NCBI GenBank assembly: GCA_027023915.1
Contig: JALVUB010000205.1
Span: 1-27,465, forward strand
DNA: 27,465 nucleotides
Direction: 5' to 3'
Source: Sedimenticola sp.
Lineage (GTDB): Bacteria; Pseudomonadota; Gammaproteobacteria; Chromatiales; Chromatiaceae
Part shown: positions 1 through 5,538 of the stretch, piece after piece
Layout: every line of letters begins with the position of its first letter
How positions within the stretch are numbered: the stretch's first letter is position 1
Position numbers and translations under genes: made by a program
Notes under the pieces: model-generated
Told to the model about the DNA's origin: nothing
The model's input: only the letters and a program-made list of their open reading frames with translations
Databases searched by the model: none

Positions 1-235
1 CTGTCTGGAATTTCACATAGTCCGGCAGCTTTTTGCGCCATTCCACCAAGTGGGGTTCCAGATGGTTGCAGTGGGGGCAGGTGTACATAAAGAATTCGAT
101 TACCCGCACCTTGTCTCCTTTTCCGGTTGGAGGTGCCGGCTTGATAAGTTCATAGTCCACCCCTTCCTTCGGCTCATAGGCCAGCGCCAAAGTGGCGGAA
201 AACAGCAGGGCGCACAGCATCAACAGTTTTTTCAT
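1..235 (-). CDS. dsbA: Thiol:disulfide interchange protein DsbA, N-terminal part (cut by window edge)
   Basis: Periplasmic thiol oxidase of the thioredoxin fold that introduces disulfide bonds into exported proteins. Translating the minus strand from the ATG at 235 gives 78 codons before the window ends. The product begins with a Sec signal peptide (MKKLLML, hydrophobic core, cleavage probably after ALA near residue 19). The mature part carries VIEFFMYTCPHCNHLEPHL, with the active-site CPHC at residues 53-56; CPHC is the classic DsbA dipeptide. A good ribosome binding site (AAGGAG) lies about 8 nt upstream of the ATG. The C-terminal half, including the cis-Pro loop, is outside the window. In many gammaproteobacteria a cytochrome c4 gene lies next to dsbA; that cannot be checked here. 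The DsbA call is firm, although a close DsbA-like paralogue cannot be excluded from the N-terminus alone. Confidence 0.88.
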   Translation of the reverse strand, partial: MKKLLMLCALLFSATLALAYEPKEGVDYELIKPAPPTGKGDKVRVIEFFMYTCPHCNHLEPHLVEWRKKLPDYVKFQT

Positions 236-331
236 TGTTGGAGAGCTCCTTTTCAGAGTCCATTGAACAAAAACATTATGGCACGAAAACCGGCGGTGTC
301 GTCCAGGAATAAAAACGGATACTGTTGTTAG

Positions 332-483
332 GGAAGCTCTGAAAAATTCAGGCCTTCCTCCGGCACATGGATGTGCCGGCAAAATTAATGGTCCCAAGCC
401 ATTGATTTTGGGGTAAGCTGCAAACCGCGTTTGCGGCGCGGCGAGCGCTGATAAAGCCATGGAAGGCTTTTATCAGAGCTTCC
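332..483. repeat. Multi-hairpin MITE-like repeat, copy 1
   Basis: Imperfect terminal inverted repeats (GGAAGCTCTGA at the left, TCAGAGCTTCC at the right) bound 152 bp that can fold into five consecutive hairpins. They are CTGAA/TTCAG (339-351), CCGGCACA/TGTGCCGG (360-379), AAAATTAATGG/CCATTGATTTT (381-409), GCAAAC/GTTTGC (420-434) and CTGATAAAGCC/GGCTTTTATCAG (448-476). A second copy lies at 19886-20182 with long stretches of identity, for example around the GCAAACCGCGTTTGC hairpin. No coding frame is conserved and no clear target-site duplication is visible. It fills most of the 320-bp gap between the dsbA start and tRNA-Met and ends about 30 bp before the tRNA promoter. Confidence 0.85.
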
Positions 484-512
484 TTCGAGAGTGCCCCAGG
501 ATGCCGTAACGT

Positions 513-541
513 TTGACAATGGAAGCGCACTCTTGATAAGG
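513..541 (+). promoter_or_regulatory. Sigma-70 promoter of tRNA-Met
   Basis: A consensus -35 box TTGACA (513-518) is followed, 17 bp later, by a weaker -10 box ATAAGG (536-541; one base to the left gives GATAAG). After it comes a GC-rich discriminator (TCTGCGCCC) of the kind found at stringently controlled stable-RNA promoters. The predicted start, near 548, is just ahead of the tRNA 5' end at 556. Confidence 0.6.
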
Positions 542-555
542 TCTGCGCCCCTCTT

Positions 556-632
556 GGCTAGGTAGCTCAGCTGGTTAGAGCACAGCACTCATAATGCTGG
601 GGTCGGCGGTTCGAGTCCGCCCCTAGCTACCA
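556..632 (+). tRNA. tRNA-Met (anticodon CAT, elongator type)
   Basis: A 77-nt cloverleaf with the CCA end encoded. The acceptor arm GGCTAGG pairs with CCTAGCT (first pair G-T). The D arm GCTCAGCTGGTTAGAGC, the anticodon loop CTCATAA with CAT, and the T arm GGCGGTTCGAGTCCGCC are all present. Its layout matches the bacterial elongator tRNA-Met; an initiator would lack the first acceptor pair and have GGG/CCC in the anticodon stem. The Ile2 (k2C34) type cannot be fully excluded without determinants checked by software. The 3' end overlaps the stop codon of the convergent glutaredoxin gene. Confidence 0.93.
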
Positions 633-940
633 TCTCCGTTCGAAAGCCGCTTTCCTGCGGCTTTTTTTCGTTTTGGGACCGCGTTGGTTATCAGTCCCAT
701 TTGCCGTAATTGGGCGACCAAGCGCTTGGGGTCGAAGCCCTGAATTGTCCGTTCACCGACCAGAAGCAGCGGCACCCCGCGTCCGCCAAGGCGTTGGAAT
801 TGCAGCATGGCGCGTCTGCTGCGGGTGATGTCCTCTTCGCGGAACCTTATTCCATGGCGTTGCAGCCACTGCTTCATTCGCCGGCAGTGGTGGCAGCCGG
901 GGGTGGTGTAGAGCACCAGCCTGGGTGGTGAGGCAGTCAT
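623..940 (-). CDS. Small glutaredoxin-like protein
   Basis: A 105-residue thioredoxin-fold protein. The N-terminus has a first beta strand (RLVLYTTPGC), then the redox motif CHHC at residues 16-19 instead of the usual CPYC, then MKQWLQRHGIRFREEDI, a GxGVPLLLVG cis-Pro segment and a final helix. Glutaredoxins use glutathione to reduce disulfides or protein-glutathione adducts in the cytoplasm; the changed CHHC dipeptide leaves the exact substrate open. The ATG at 940 overlaps the purC stop by 4 nt (ATGA), so the two are translationally coupled; a longer frame reaching back inside purC is not needed. The basic tail (KRKKAAGKRLSNGDGS) is read from the antisense of the tRNA-Met terminator and acceptor stem, and the TAG stop lies inside the tRNA gene. 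Confidence 0.8.
   Translation of the reverse strand: MTASPPRLVLYTTPGCHHCRRMKQWLQRHGIRFREEDITRSRRAMLQFQRLGGRGVPLLLVGERTIQGFDPKRLVAQLRQMGLITNAVPKRKKAAGKRLSNGDGS
643..669 (+). terminator. Rho-independent terminator of tRNA-Met
   Basis: The stem AAAGCCGC/GCGGCTTT (643-650 and 657-664, loop TTTCCT) runs into a T tract, 10 nt past the tRNA end. It lies within the 3' coding part of the convergent glutaredoxin gene. Confidence 0.8.
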
Positions 941-1821
941 CCGCCGGTAAGACGTTGTTCCGCTTCCCGGTATTTTTCCGCCGTGCGGTCGATGATCTCC
1001 TGGGGCAGCTTGGGTGCCGGTGGCTGTTTGTTCCAACCGATGGATTCGACGTAATCACGCACAAACTGCTTGTCGAAGCTGGGTGGGCTGATGCCGGGCC
1101 GGTATTGATCCGCGGGCCAGAAGCGGGAAGAATCGGGGGTGAGCACTTCGTCGATGAGGTGGAGGCGGCCCTCCTGGTCCAGGCCGAACTCGAATTTGGT
1201 GTCGGCAATGATGATGCCCCGGTCTAGGGCGTATTCGGCCGCCAGCCGATAGATCTCCAGGCTGGTACTTTTGACCTGTTCCGCCAGTTGTTCGCCGATC
1301 TGTTCCACCACATGGTCGAAAGTGACGTTAATATCGTGTTGGCCGACCTCCGCCTTGGTAGAGGGAGTGAAGATGGGTTCCGGCAGCCGGTCCGCAAGTT
1401 GCAGGCCCGCAGGCAGGGGCAGCCCGCAGACCTGTCCGCTTTTTTGGTAATCTTTCCAGCCTGAACCGATGAGGTAGCCGCGCACGATGGCCTCCACCGG
1501 CAGCGGTCGCAGCCGTTTCACCACCATGGCGCGGTCACCCAGCCGGTGCCGCTCGGCGGCATCGGACACCACCTCTTCCAGCGGTATGTCGCTCAACTGG
1601 TTTGGAATAAGCCCTGCCGTGCGTTCCAGCCAGAAACGGGAAACCCGGGTCAACACCTCGCCCTTGCCGGGAACAGGTTGGGGAAAGACTACATCGAAGG
1701 CTGAGAGGCGGTCGCTGGTGACGATCAGCAGATGTTCGTCGTCCACGGCGTAGATGTCGCGCACCTTGCCGCGATTCAAAAGTTGTAGACCTGAAAGATC
1801 GGACTGGTAAAGGGCGGTCAT
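937..1821 (-). CDS. purC: Phosphoribosylaminoimidazole-succinocarboxamide synthase (SAICAR synthase)
   Basis: Cytoplasmic ATP-dependent ligase of purine synthesis that joins aspartate to CAIR to form SAICAR. The 294-residue length is that of the long PurC class (yeast Ade1-like) rather than the 237-residue E. coli form. Visible family motifs are LLNRGKVRDIYAV and TSDRLSAFDVVF near the N-terminus, the VEAIVRGYLIGSGWKDYQ segment, ADTKFEFGLD and the LIDEVLTPDSSRFWP signature. The frame stays open further upstream, but homologous sequence begins at MTALYQSDLSG, so the ATG at 1821 is taken as the start. It is followed by the glutaredoxin-like gene with an ATGA overlap. No PurR-type operator was recognised in the short gap to the divergent gene at 1858. 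Confidence 0.96.
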   Translation of the reverse strand: MTALYQSDLSGLQLLNRGKVRDIYAVDDEHLLIVTSDRLSAFDVVFPQPVPGKGEVLTRVSRFWLERTAGLIPNQLSDIPLEEVVSDAAERHRLGDRAMVVKRLRPLPVEAIVRGYLIGSGWKDYQKSGQVCGLPLPAGLQLADRLPEPIFTPSTKAEVGQHDINVTFDHVVEQIGEQLAEQVKSTSLEIYRLAAEYALDRGIIIADTKFEFGLDQEGRLHLIDEVLTPDSSRFWPADQYRPGISPPSFDKQFVRDYVESIGWNKQPPAPKLPQEIIDRTAEKYREAEQRLTGG

Positions 1822-1857
1822 GTCACAAGCCTGAAGAGAGAAAACCGGATTATACCC

Positions 1858-2295
1858 ATGGAACAAGCCAACCAACGCGATTACATGACGGCGTTCCGAG
1901 GCAGTTTTACTTCTGCCTTGCGCTGGCATCATCTGGACGATCTCTGGGAGCGGCTGCGCCGGAATCCCGAGGGGTGGTATGTCTATGCCGTGGGTGAGTC
2001 GCCGCCCACCGAAACCGCGCCGCCGGAGACCTTTCTCGATTTTCTCGCCGAGATAGACCAGTTGCTACGCGCCGAGCACGACGAGGATTACTGCGGCATT
2101 GTCTATGCAGATGATCTTCAGTCCCCCGCCATGGTGAAGATTTATGATCCAAACAACCTGGGAGTGGTGTGCGGCTACAGCGAAAATCCACCACTGCCTG
2201 GCTGGGTGCTCAGCCGCATTCCACCGGTGGATCTGGAGGCCGAGCGGCCGCCGCCGAACAACCGCCGACGCTGGTGGCAGAAGCTGTTTGGGTAG
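1858..2295 (+). CDS. Conserved-looking hypothetical protein, 145 aa
   Basis: No family is recognised. The 145-residue product looks soluble, with no signal peptide or membrane segment. It has an aromatic N-terminal half (LRWHHLDDLWERL, EGWYVYAVGE), an acidic middle (FLDFLAEIDQLLRAEHDEDYCGIVY), a compact beta-rich stretch (MVKIYDPNNLGVVCGYSE) and a basic Pro/Trp tail (RRRWWQKLFG). Two starts are possible: ATG at 1858, or ATG at 1885 giving MTAFRGSFTSALRW; neither has a clear ribosome binding site, and the longer is reported. It is divergent from purC with only 36 bp between the starts, so the two share a control region. Codon use resembles its neighbours, which supports a real gene. Confidence 0.7.
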   Translation: MEQANQRDYMTAFRGSFTSALRWHHLDDLWERLRRNPEGWYVYAVGESPPTETAPPETFLDFLAEIDQLLRAEHDEDYCGIVYADDLQSPAMVKIYDPNNLGVVCGYSENPPLPGWVLSRIPPVDLEAERPPPNNRRRWWQKLFG

Positions 2296-2360
2296 TCACG
2301 GGGCTAATAACCTAGTAAAATAGTCAAAAATCAAGACAATATTCCAGGAGTGAGTGAACC

Positions 2361-2789
2361 ATGAGCAATGATACCCAGCAAAAAGCCCTGTCCGACATCA
2401 CCCGGGCGGTGATGCAGGTGCTTGACAACTGGCGGCTCGACACCGATACCATGCGCCAGATTCTGGCCATGCCGGAAGAGGTTCGCGCCCGTGCCTTCAG
2501 CAAGTTCCGCGAAGGCACGGCTGCTTTCCCCAGCGATCCCCAGGTGTTGCGCCGTTGTGAATATGTGCTGCGCATTGCCGATGCCCTGCGTACCGCTTAT
2601 CCGCGTAACCCACGCATGTCCAGCCGCTGGATTCACCAACGGCAGAAGCGTTTTGGTGGCCGCACGCCCATCTCCATGATTCTGGAGGGGGGCGAAACCG
2701 GCCTTGCAGTGGTGCTGGGAGAGGTGGACTGCACCTTTGCCTGGGACTGCACCGGCTCGCGTCCCGCCACCGCTGCCGGAAGCAAGTGA
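2361..2789 (+). CDS. MbcA/ParS/Xre-type (DUF2384) antitoxin-like protein
   Basis: A 142-residue protein. The C-terminal half carries the pattern typical of the MbcA/ParS/Xre toxin-binding domain: a predicted helical bundle followed by SSRWIHQRQKRFGGRTPISMILEGG and a closing GLAVVLGEVD. The N-terminal half (residues 1-60) is helical and may be the Xre-like DNA-binding part (VLDNWRLDTDTMRQIL). In classical systems such a protein neutralises a RES-domain NADase toxin encoded just downstream. Here no RES gene follows: the next 330 bp are non-coding and then comes a tRNA. It is therefore an orphan, possibly a housekeeping regulator. The ATG at 2361 follows a clear AGGAG at a suitable distance. The family call is by motif and moderately sure; the function is inferred. 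Confidence 0.75.
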   Translation: MSNDTQQKALSDITRAVMQVLDNWRLDTDTMRQILAMPEEVRARAFSKFREGTAAFPSDPQVLRRCEYVLRIADALRTAYPRNPRMSSRWIHQRQKRFGGRTPISMILEGGETGLAVVLGEVDCTFAWDCTGSRPATAAGSK

Positions 2790-3120
2790 AGCATGGGTTT
2801 TCAGTAAGTTATGCACAATGGCTTAATTTTTAGGGTTGTTCCTTGCTCTAAAACGACGGTTGTCGGCTGTTTTTGTAAGTTATTGTTTTTGAATGCCTAT
2901 TGAATTGTGCAAAATTTGAACAATTTAATAGGCGCTAATGAATAGCAGCCTTTCAGCCACTTTTCCCGATATTCTTCCACAAAGTTTTCCACAGGAATTG
3001 TGGAGAGCTTCTTTTTCTCTTTTTCCGGCGGTTCGGTAGGACAAAAAGATTTGCGCCTTCTTCAATAAAGGCGGCAAATCGTTGATTGTCCGTTGGCGAG
3101 GTGGAAGGAGAGAGAACAGA
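2790..3120. other. AT-rich non-coding stretch with DnaA-box-like sites
   Basis: These 331 bp are clearly richer in A+T than the surroundings and hold no convincing gene. They contain an exact match to the DnaA consensus TTATNCACA (TTATGCACA, 2809-2817). One-mismatch matches are TGTGCAAAA (2906-2914, reverse orientation) and TTTTCCACA (2985-2993). There is also a small inverted repeat TCCACAGGAATTGTGGA (2988-3004). No dnaA, dnaN, gidA or parAB gene is nearby, so an origin is not claimed. Confidence 0.4.
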
Positions 3121-3196
3121 TGGAGCCACCGAGGAGAATCGAACTCCTGACCTACGCATTACGAGTGCGTTGCTCTACCGGCTGAGCTACGGTGGC
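3121..3196 (-). tRNA. tRNA-Thr (anticodon CGT)
   Basis: A 76-nt cloverleaf on the minus strand. The acceptor GCCACCG pairs with CGGTGGC, the D arm is GCTCAGCCGGTAGAGC, the anticodon loop is CTCGTAA with CGT (reads ACG), and the T arm is AGGAGTTCGATTCTCCT. The CCA end is encoded (TGG at 3121-3123 on the plus strand). Confidence 0.95.
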
Positions 3197-3206
3197 GGGG
3201 AGGCGA

Positions 3207-3235
3207 ATTATAGGAAATGGTCCTGGTTCTGTCCA
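3207..3235 (-). promoter_or_regulatory. Sigma-70 promoter of tRNA-Thr
   Basis: On the minus strand a near-consensus -35 TGGACA (3230-3235) is followed after exactly 17 bp by a perfect TATAAT (3207-3212), and then by a C-rich discriminator just before the tRNA 5' end at 3196. The layout is that of a strong stable-RNA promoter. Confidence 0.75.
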
Positions 3236-3358
3236 AAGCGGGGAGCAGCCAACCTTTGGCGGCGCAGGGTATAAGGTGGTCGGGGTTGGAGTATAGTGAC
3301 AAATCTTGAGTAAAACACTCAGGAATAGAACGACGACTGAAATGAGGAAGTGAGAAAG

Positions 3359-3658
3359 ATGACTGTACAAATCCCCGACCGCGACGGCGACGGCTATCTG
3401 CTGGACATGAATCAGTGGACCGAGGAGATTGGCCGGGCAATGGCCGAGGTGGATGGTTTCGAGATGACCGACGAGCGCTGGGCTCAGGTGCTCAAGGCGC
3501 GTGAATATTATGAAACCTACGGCACTGTGCCGCCCATTCGGAAATTCGCCAAATACATAGATCAGGACAAGAAAGTGCTCTTCAAGGAGTGGATGACCGG
3601 ACCGATGAAGCCCATTACCAAATATGGGGGGCTGCCAAAGCCCACCGGTTGCGTCTGA
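3359..3658 (+). CDS. DsrC/TusE-family sulfur-relay protein (single C-terminal cysteine)
   Basis: A 99-residue protein of the DsrC/TusE/RspA family. The family hallmarks are DxxGYLLDxxxW near the N-terminus, WAQVLKAREYYETYG in the middle, PPIRKFAKYI, and the C-terminal arm GGLPKPTGCV with the near-terminal cysteine (Cys98). The second cysteine of true DsrC, about ten residues earlier in the arm, is absent (ITKYGG here). This makes it TusE-like or a DsrC paralogue: it could accept a persulfide on Cys98 but could not form the DsrC trisulfide. The ATG at 3359 has a GAGG about 11 nt upstream; a GTG at 3350 would be too close to it. A small palindrome TGAGT-N5-ACTCA lies at 3307-3321 in the leader. 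A strong terminator follows. Confidence 0.88.
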   Translation: MTVQIPDRDGDGYLLDMNQWTEEIGRAMAEVDGFEMTDERWAQVLKAREYYETYGTVPPIRKFAKYIDQDKKVLFKEWMTGPMKPITKYGGLPKPTGCV

Positions 3659-3664
3659 CCAGAC

Positions 3665-3698
3665 CACAAGGCCCCGCGAAGAGCGGGGCCTTGTGTTT
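3665..3698. terminator. Bidirectional terminator after the DsrC/TusE-like gene
   Basis: A perfect 13-bp stem CACAAGGCCCCGC/GCGGGGCCTTGTG (3665-3677 and 3683-3695, loop GAAGA) is followed by TTT. It lies between the ends of two convergent genes and probably serves the plus-strand one best. Confidence 0.85.
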
Positions 3699-3715
3699 CG
3701 GGTGCAGGGAAAGGA

Positions 3716-4261
3716 TCAGAAGATATTTCTCAGTTCCTCTTCATCCATGTCGATGATCCTTTTTTCCAGCATCTTGAGCCGATCCGATATTTCGTGGGAA
3801 AGATCGTTCAGCTCGCTGTATCGCCTTCTGGCCGCCTCCAGGGTTTCAGGAGACCTGGAGTGACTCCTGCCCAGCAGCCGTTTCCAGAAGGAGGGCTTTT
3901 TGGTGTCGAACAGCAGGTTGAAAATTTCCATGTAGATGCGGTGCAGCCGCTCATGGGGTTTTTCGATCTGCTGGAACTGTTCCAGTTGGGAAAGGGATTG
4001 GCCCTTGCCGTAATACCACTTGCCGAAGCCGCACTCGGTTTCATTTACGGGAATCTGGTCGGGCGAAATTTCCGCCCCCTCGATGAGGGCCAGAGCATGG
4101 CTTACCCACCTTCTGTGGGCCTTGCGCGCCTCACGCAGCCGCAGAAGCAGATCTTTTTTGACTCCGATCGTATCCAGCTGCCTGACAGCGGCGACCTCGG
4201 AAATGAACCGAACGCTTCCTTCATTCGGCGCAACGCGCGGTGTACTCACTCCAATCATCAA
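3716..4261 (-). CDS. Free-standing CZB (chemoreceptor zinc-binding) domain protein
   Basis: A 181-residue cytoplasmic protein. The middle matches the CZB domain: His49 in KAHRRW, Cys77 in ETECGFGKWYYGKG, and His103 and His107 in IEKPHERLH form the 3His-1Cys zinc site known from chemoreceptors and from the diguanylate cyclase DgcZ. Downstream, residues 140-181 are strongly helical with heptad-like spacing (LEAARRRYSELNDLSHEISDRLKMLEKRII). There is no methyl-accepting, GGDEF or transmembrane part, so the domain stands alone with a coiled-coil tail that may bind a partner. CZB domains sense zinc or oxidants such as HOCl through the Cys. The ATG at 4261 has AGAGG 8 nt upstream. It lies 107 bp after rnd on the same strand. 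Confidence 0.82.
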   Translation of the reverse strand: MMIGVSTPRVAPNEGSVRFISEVAAVRQLDTIGVKKDLLLRLREARKAHRRWVSHALALIEGAEISPDQIPVNETECGFGKWYYGKGQSLSQLEQFQQIEKPHERLHRIYMEIFNLLFDTKKPSFWKRLLGRSHSRSPETLEAARRRYSELNDLSHEISDRLKMLEKRIIDMDEEELRNIF

Positions 4262-4368
4262 TAAAACCTCTTTTATGGCCCCTGAAGTCTTGCTGAAAAA
4301 CCAGGGTTTTGATTAACAAAAGGATTTTTCATTTTATAAATGACAGGAGTAATCTTCATTGCGATTTA

Positions 4369-5520
4369 TCAATCGCGAGCTATTTTGGGTATTCCCTGTT
4401 CCAAAATGAGCCGCCATTCGCCTTGTAGCAGTTTCTGAAGAGGTTCTCCCGCCAGCTTTTTCCTCCAACCCCGCAACAGCGCGCCATCGGGCATTCCGTG
4501 CAGCAGCGCGGCAAGATCCTTGCGACTGGCGATGAGTTGGGGGGAGAGGCCGGCCTCATCGGCGATGATCCGCAGGGCGGCGGTGAGAATATCCAGCGTG
4601 GCTTCTTGGGAGGCGGAGAGTTTCGTCGGTCTGCTCTTTTCCCGTGGCCAGTTTTCCCTGGGGGTCTCCAGCCCTTGACGGATGAGCGCCAACAGTTGGT
4701 CGCCCTCGCGTTTGACCAGTGCCTGCTCCACGCCTCTCACCCGCGCCAGTGCCTTGAGGTTCGTTGGGGCGCGGCGGGCCAGTTCAAGCAGGACGTCGTC
4801 CTTGAGGAGCCAACGGCGCGGCAGGTCACGTTGCTGAGCCTGCTTTTCCCGCCAGGCCGCCAGCTGTTGCAGCACCGCCAAGCGCGCGCCTTTCAGGTGC
4901 TGGCGGCCCTTGACTCTTTTCCACATGGCCATGGGCTCCATGGCGTAGGTGGCCGGATCGGTGAGCTGCTCGAACTCGGGCGCCAGCCAGTCGAGCCGCC
5001 CCAAGGACTCCAGCCGCCGCCGGATCTCCAGGTAGGCGCGTCCCAGGTAGATCACGTCGTCCAGGGCATAGCGCAGCTGCGCCTTGTCCAGCGGTCGGCG
5101 GGACCAGTCAGTGCGCGAATGGTCCTTGGGAAGATTCACCCCCAGCAGCGACTGTATCAGATTGCCGTAGCCCACCTGGTCGCCGATGCCCAGCAGTGCT
5201 GCCGCCGGCTGGGTGTCGAACACCGGTCTGGGCAGCTCGCCCCAGAGCTGGAGAAAAATCTCCAGATCCTGACGGGCGGCGTGAAAAACCTTGGCGACAG
5301 CCGGGTCGAGCAGCAGATCGCGCAATGGAGATAGATCCTCGATGGCCAGGGGGTCGATGCAGGCGGCCTCGCTGTCGCTGGCCACCTGCACCAGGCAGAG
5401 CCTGGGAAAGTAGGTTCGCTCGCGCAGAAACTCGGTATCCACTGCCAGCCAGTTGCGGCCTTGCAGCCGTTGGGTGAACGCCTGAAGTTCGCTTGGTGTG
5501 TCGATGAAATATTCCCGCAT
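4369..5520 (-). CDS. rnd: Ribonuclease D
   Basis: A 3'-5' exoribonuclease that trims tRNA precursors and other small RNAs in the cytoplasm. The DEDDy nuclease residues are all visible: Asp28 and Glu30 in AVDTEF, Asp85 in HAARQDLEIF, and Tyr151 and Asp155 in RYALDDVIYL. HRDC-type helical domains follow (around residues 205-285, and a degenerate one to the end). The 383-residue length is normal (E. coli 375). The frame stays open far upstream because the GC-rich mpl gene on the other strand has no stops in antisense; homology begins at MREYFIDTPSEL, so the ATG at 5520 is the start. It is divergent from mpl with 18 bp between the start codons. A small stem GCGATT/AATCGC spans the stop codon. Confidence 0.95.
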   Translation of the reverse strand: MREYFIDTPSELQAFTQRLQGRNWLAVDTEFLRERTYFPRLCLVQVASDSEAACIDPLAIEDLSPLRDLLLDPAVAKVFHAARQDLEIFLQLWGELPRPVFDTQPAAALLGIGDQVGYGNLIQSLLGVNLPKDHSRTDWSRRPLDKAQLRYALDDVIYLGRAYLEIRRRLESLGRLDWLAPEFEQLTDPATYAMEPMAMWKRVKGRQHLKGARLAVLQQLAAWREKQAQQRDLPRRWLLKDDVLLELARRAPTNLKALARVRGVEQALVKREGDQLLALIRQGLETPRENWPREKSRPTKLSASQEATLDILTAALRIIADEAGLSPQLIASRKDLAALLHGMPDGALLRGWRKKLAGEPLQKLLQGEWRLILEQGIPKIARD

Positions 5521-5538
5521 TGAAGTATGATACCCGCC

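Noticed and set aside
332..483. CRISPR or tandem repeat array
   Set aside because: The inverted arms are different hairpins, not equal direct repeats with spacers.
348..588. Short minus-strand peptides in the dsbA-tRNA gap
   Set aside because: They lie in the multi-hairpin repeat and across the tRNA; no binding site or conservation in copy 2.
2790..3120. Chromosomal origin
   Set aside because: Only one exact DnaA box and no dnaA, dnaN or gidA nearby; kept as a regulatory curiosity only.
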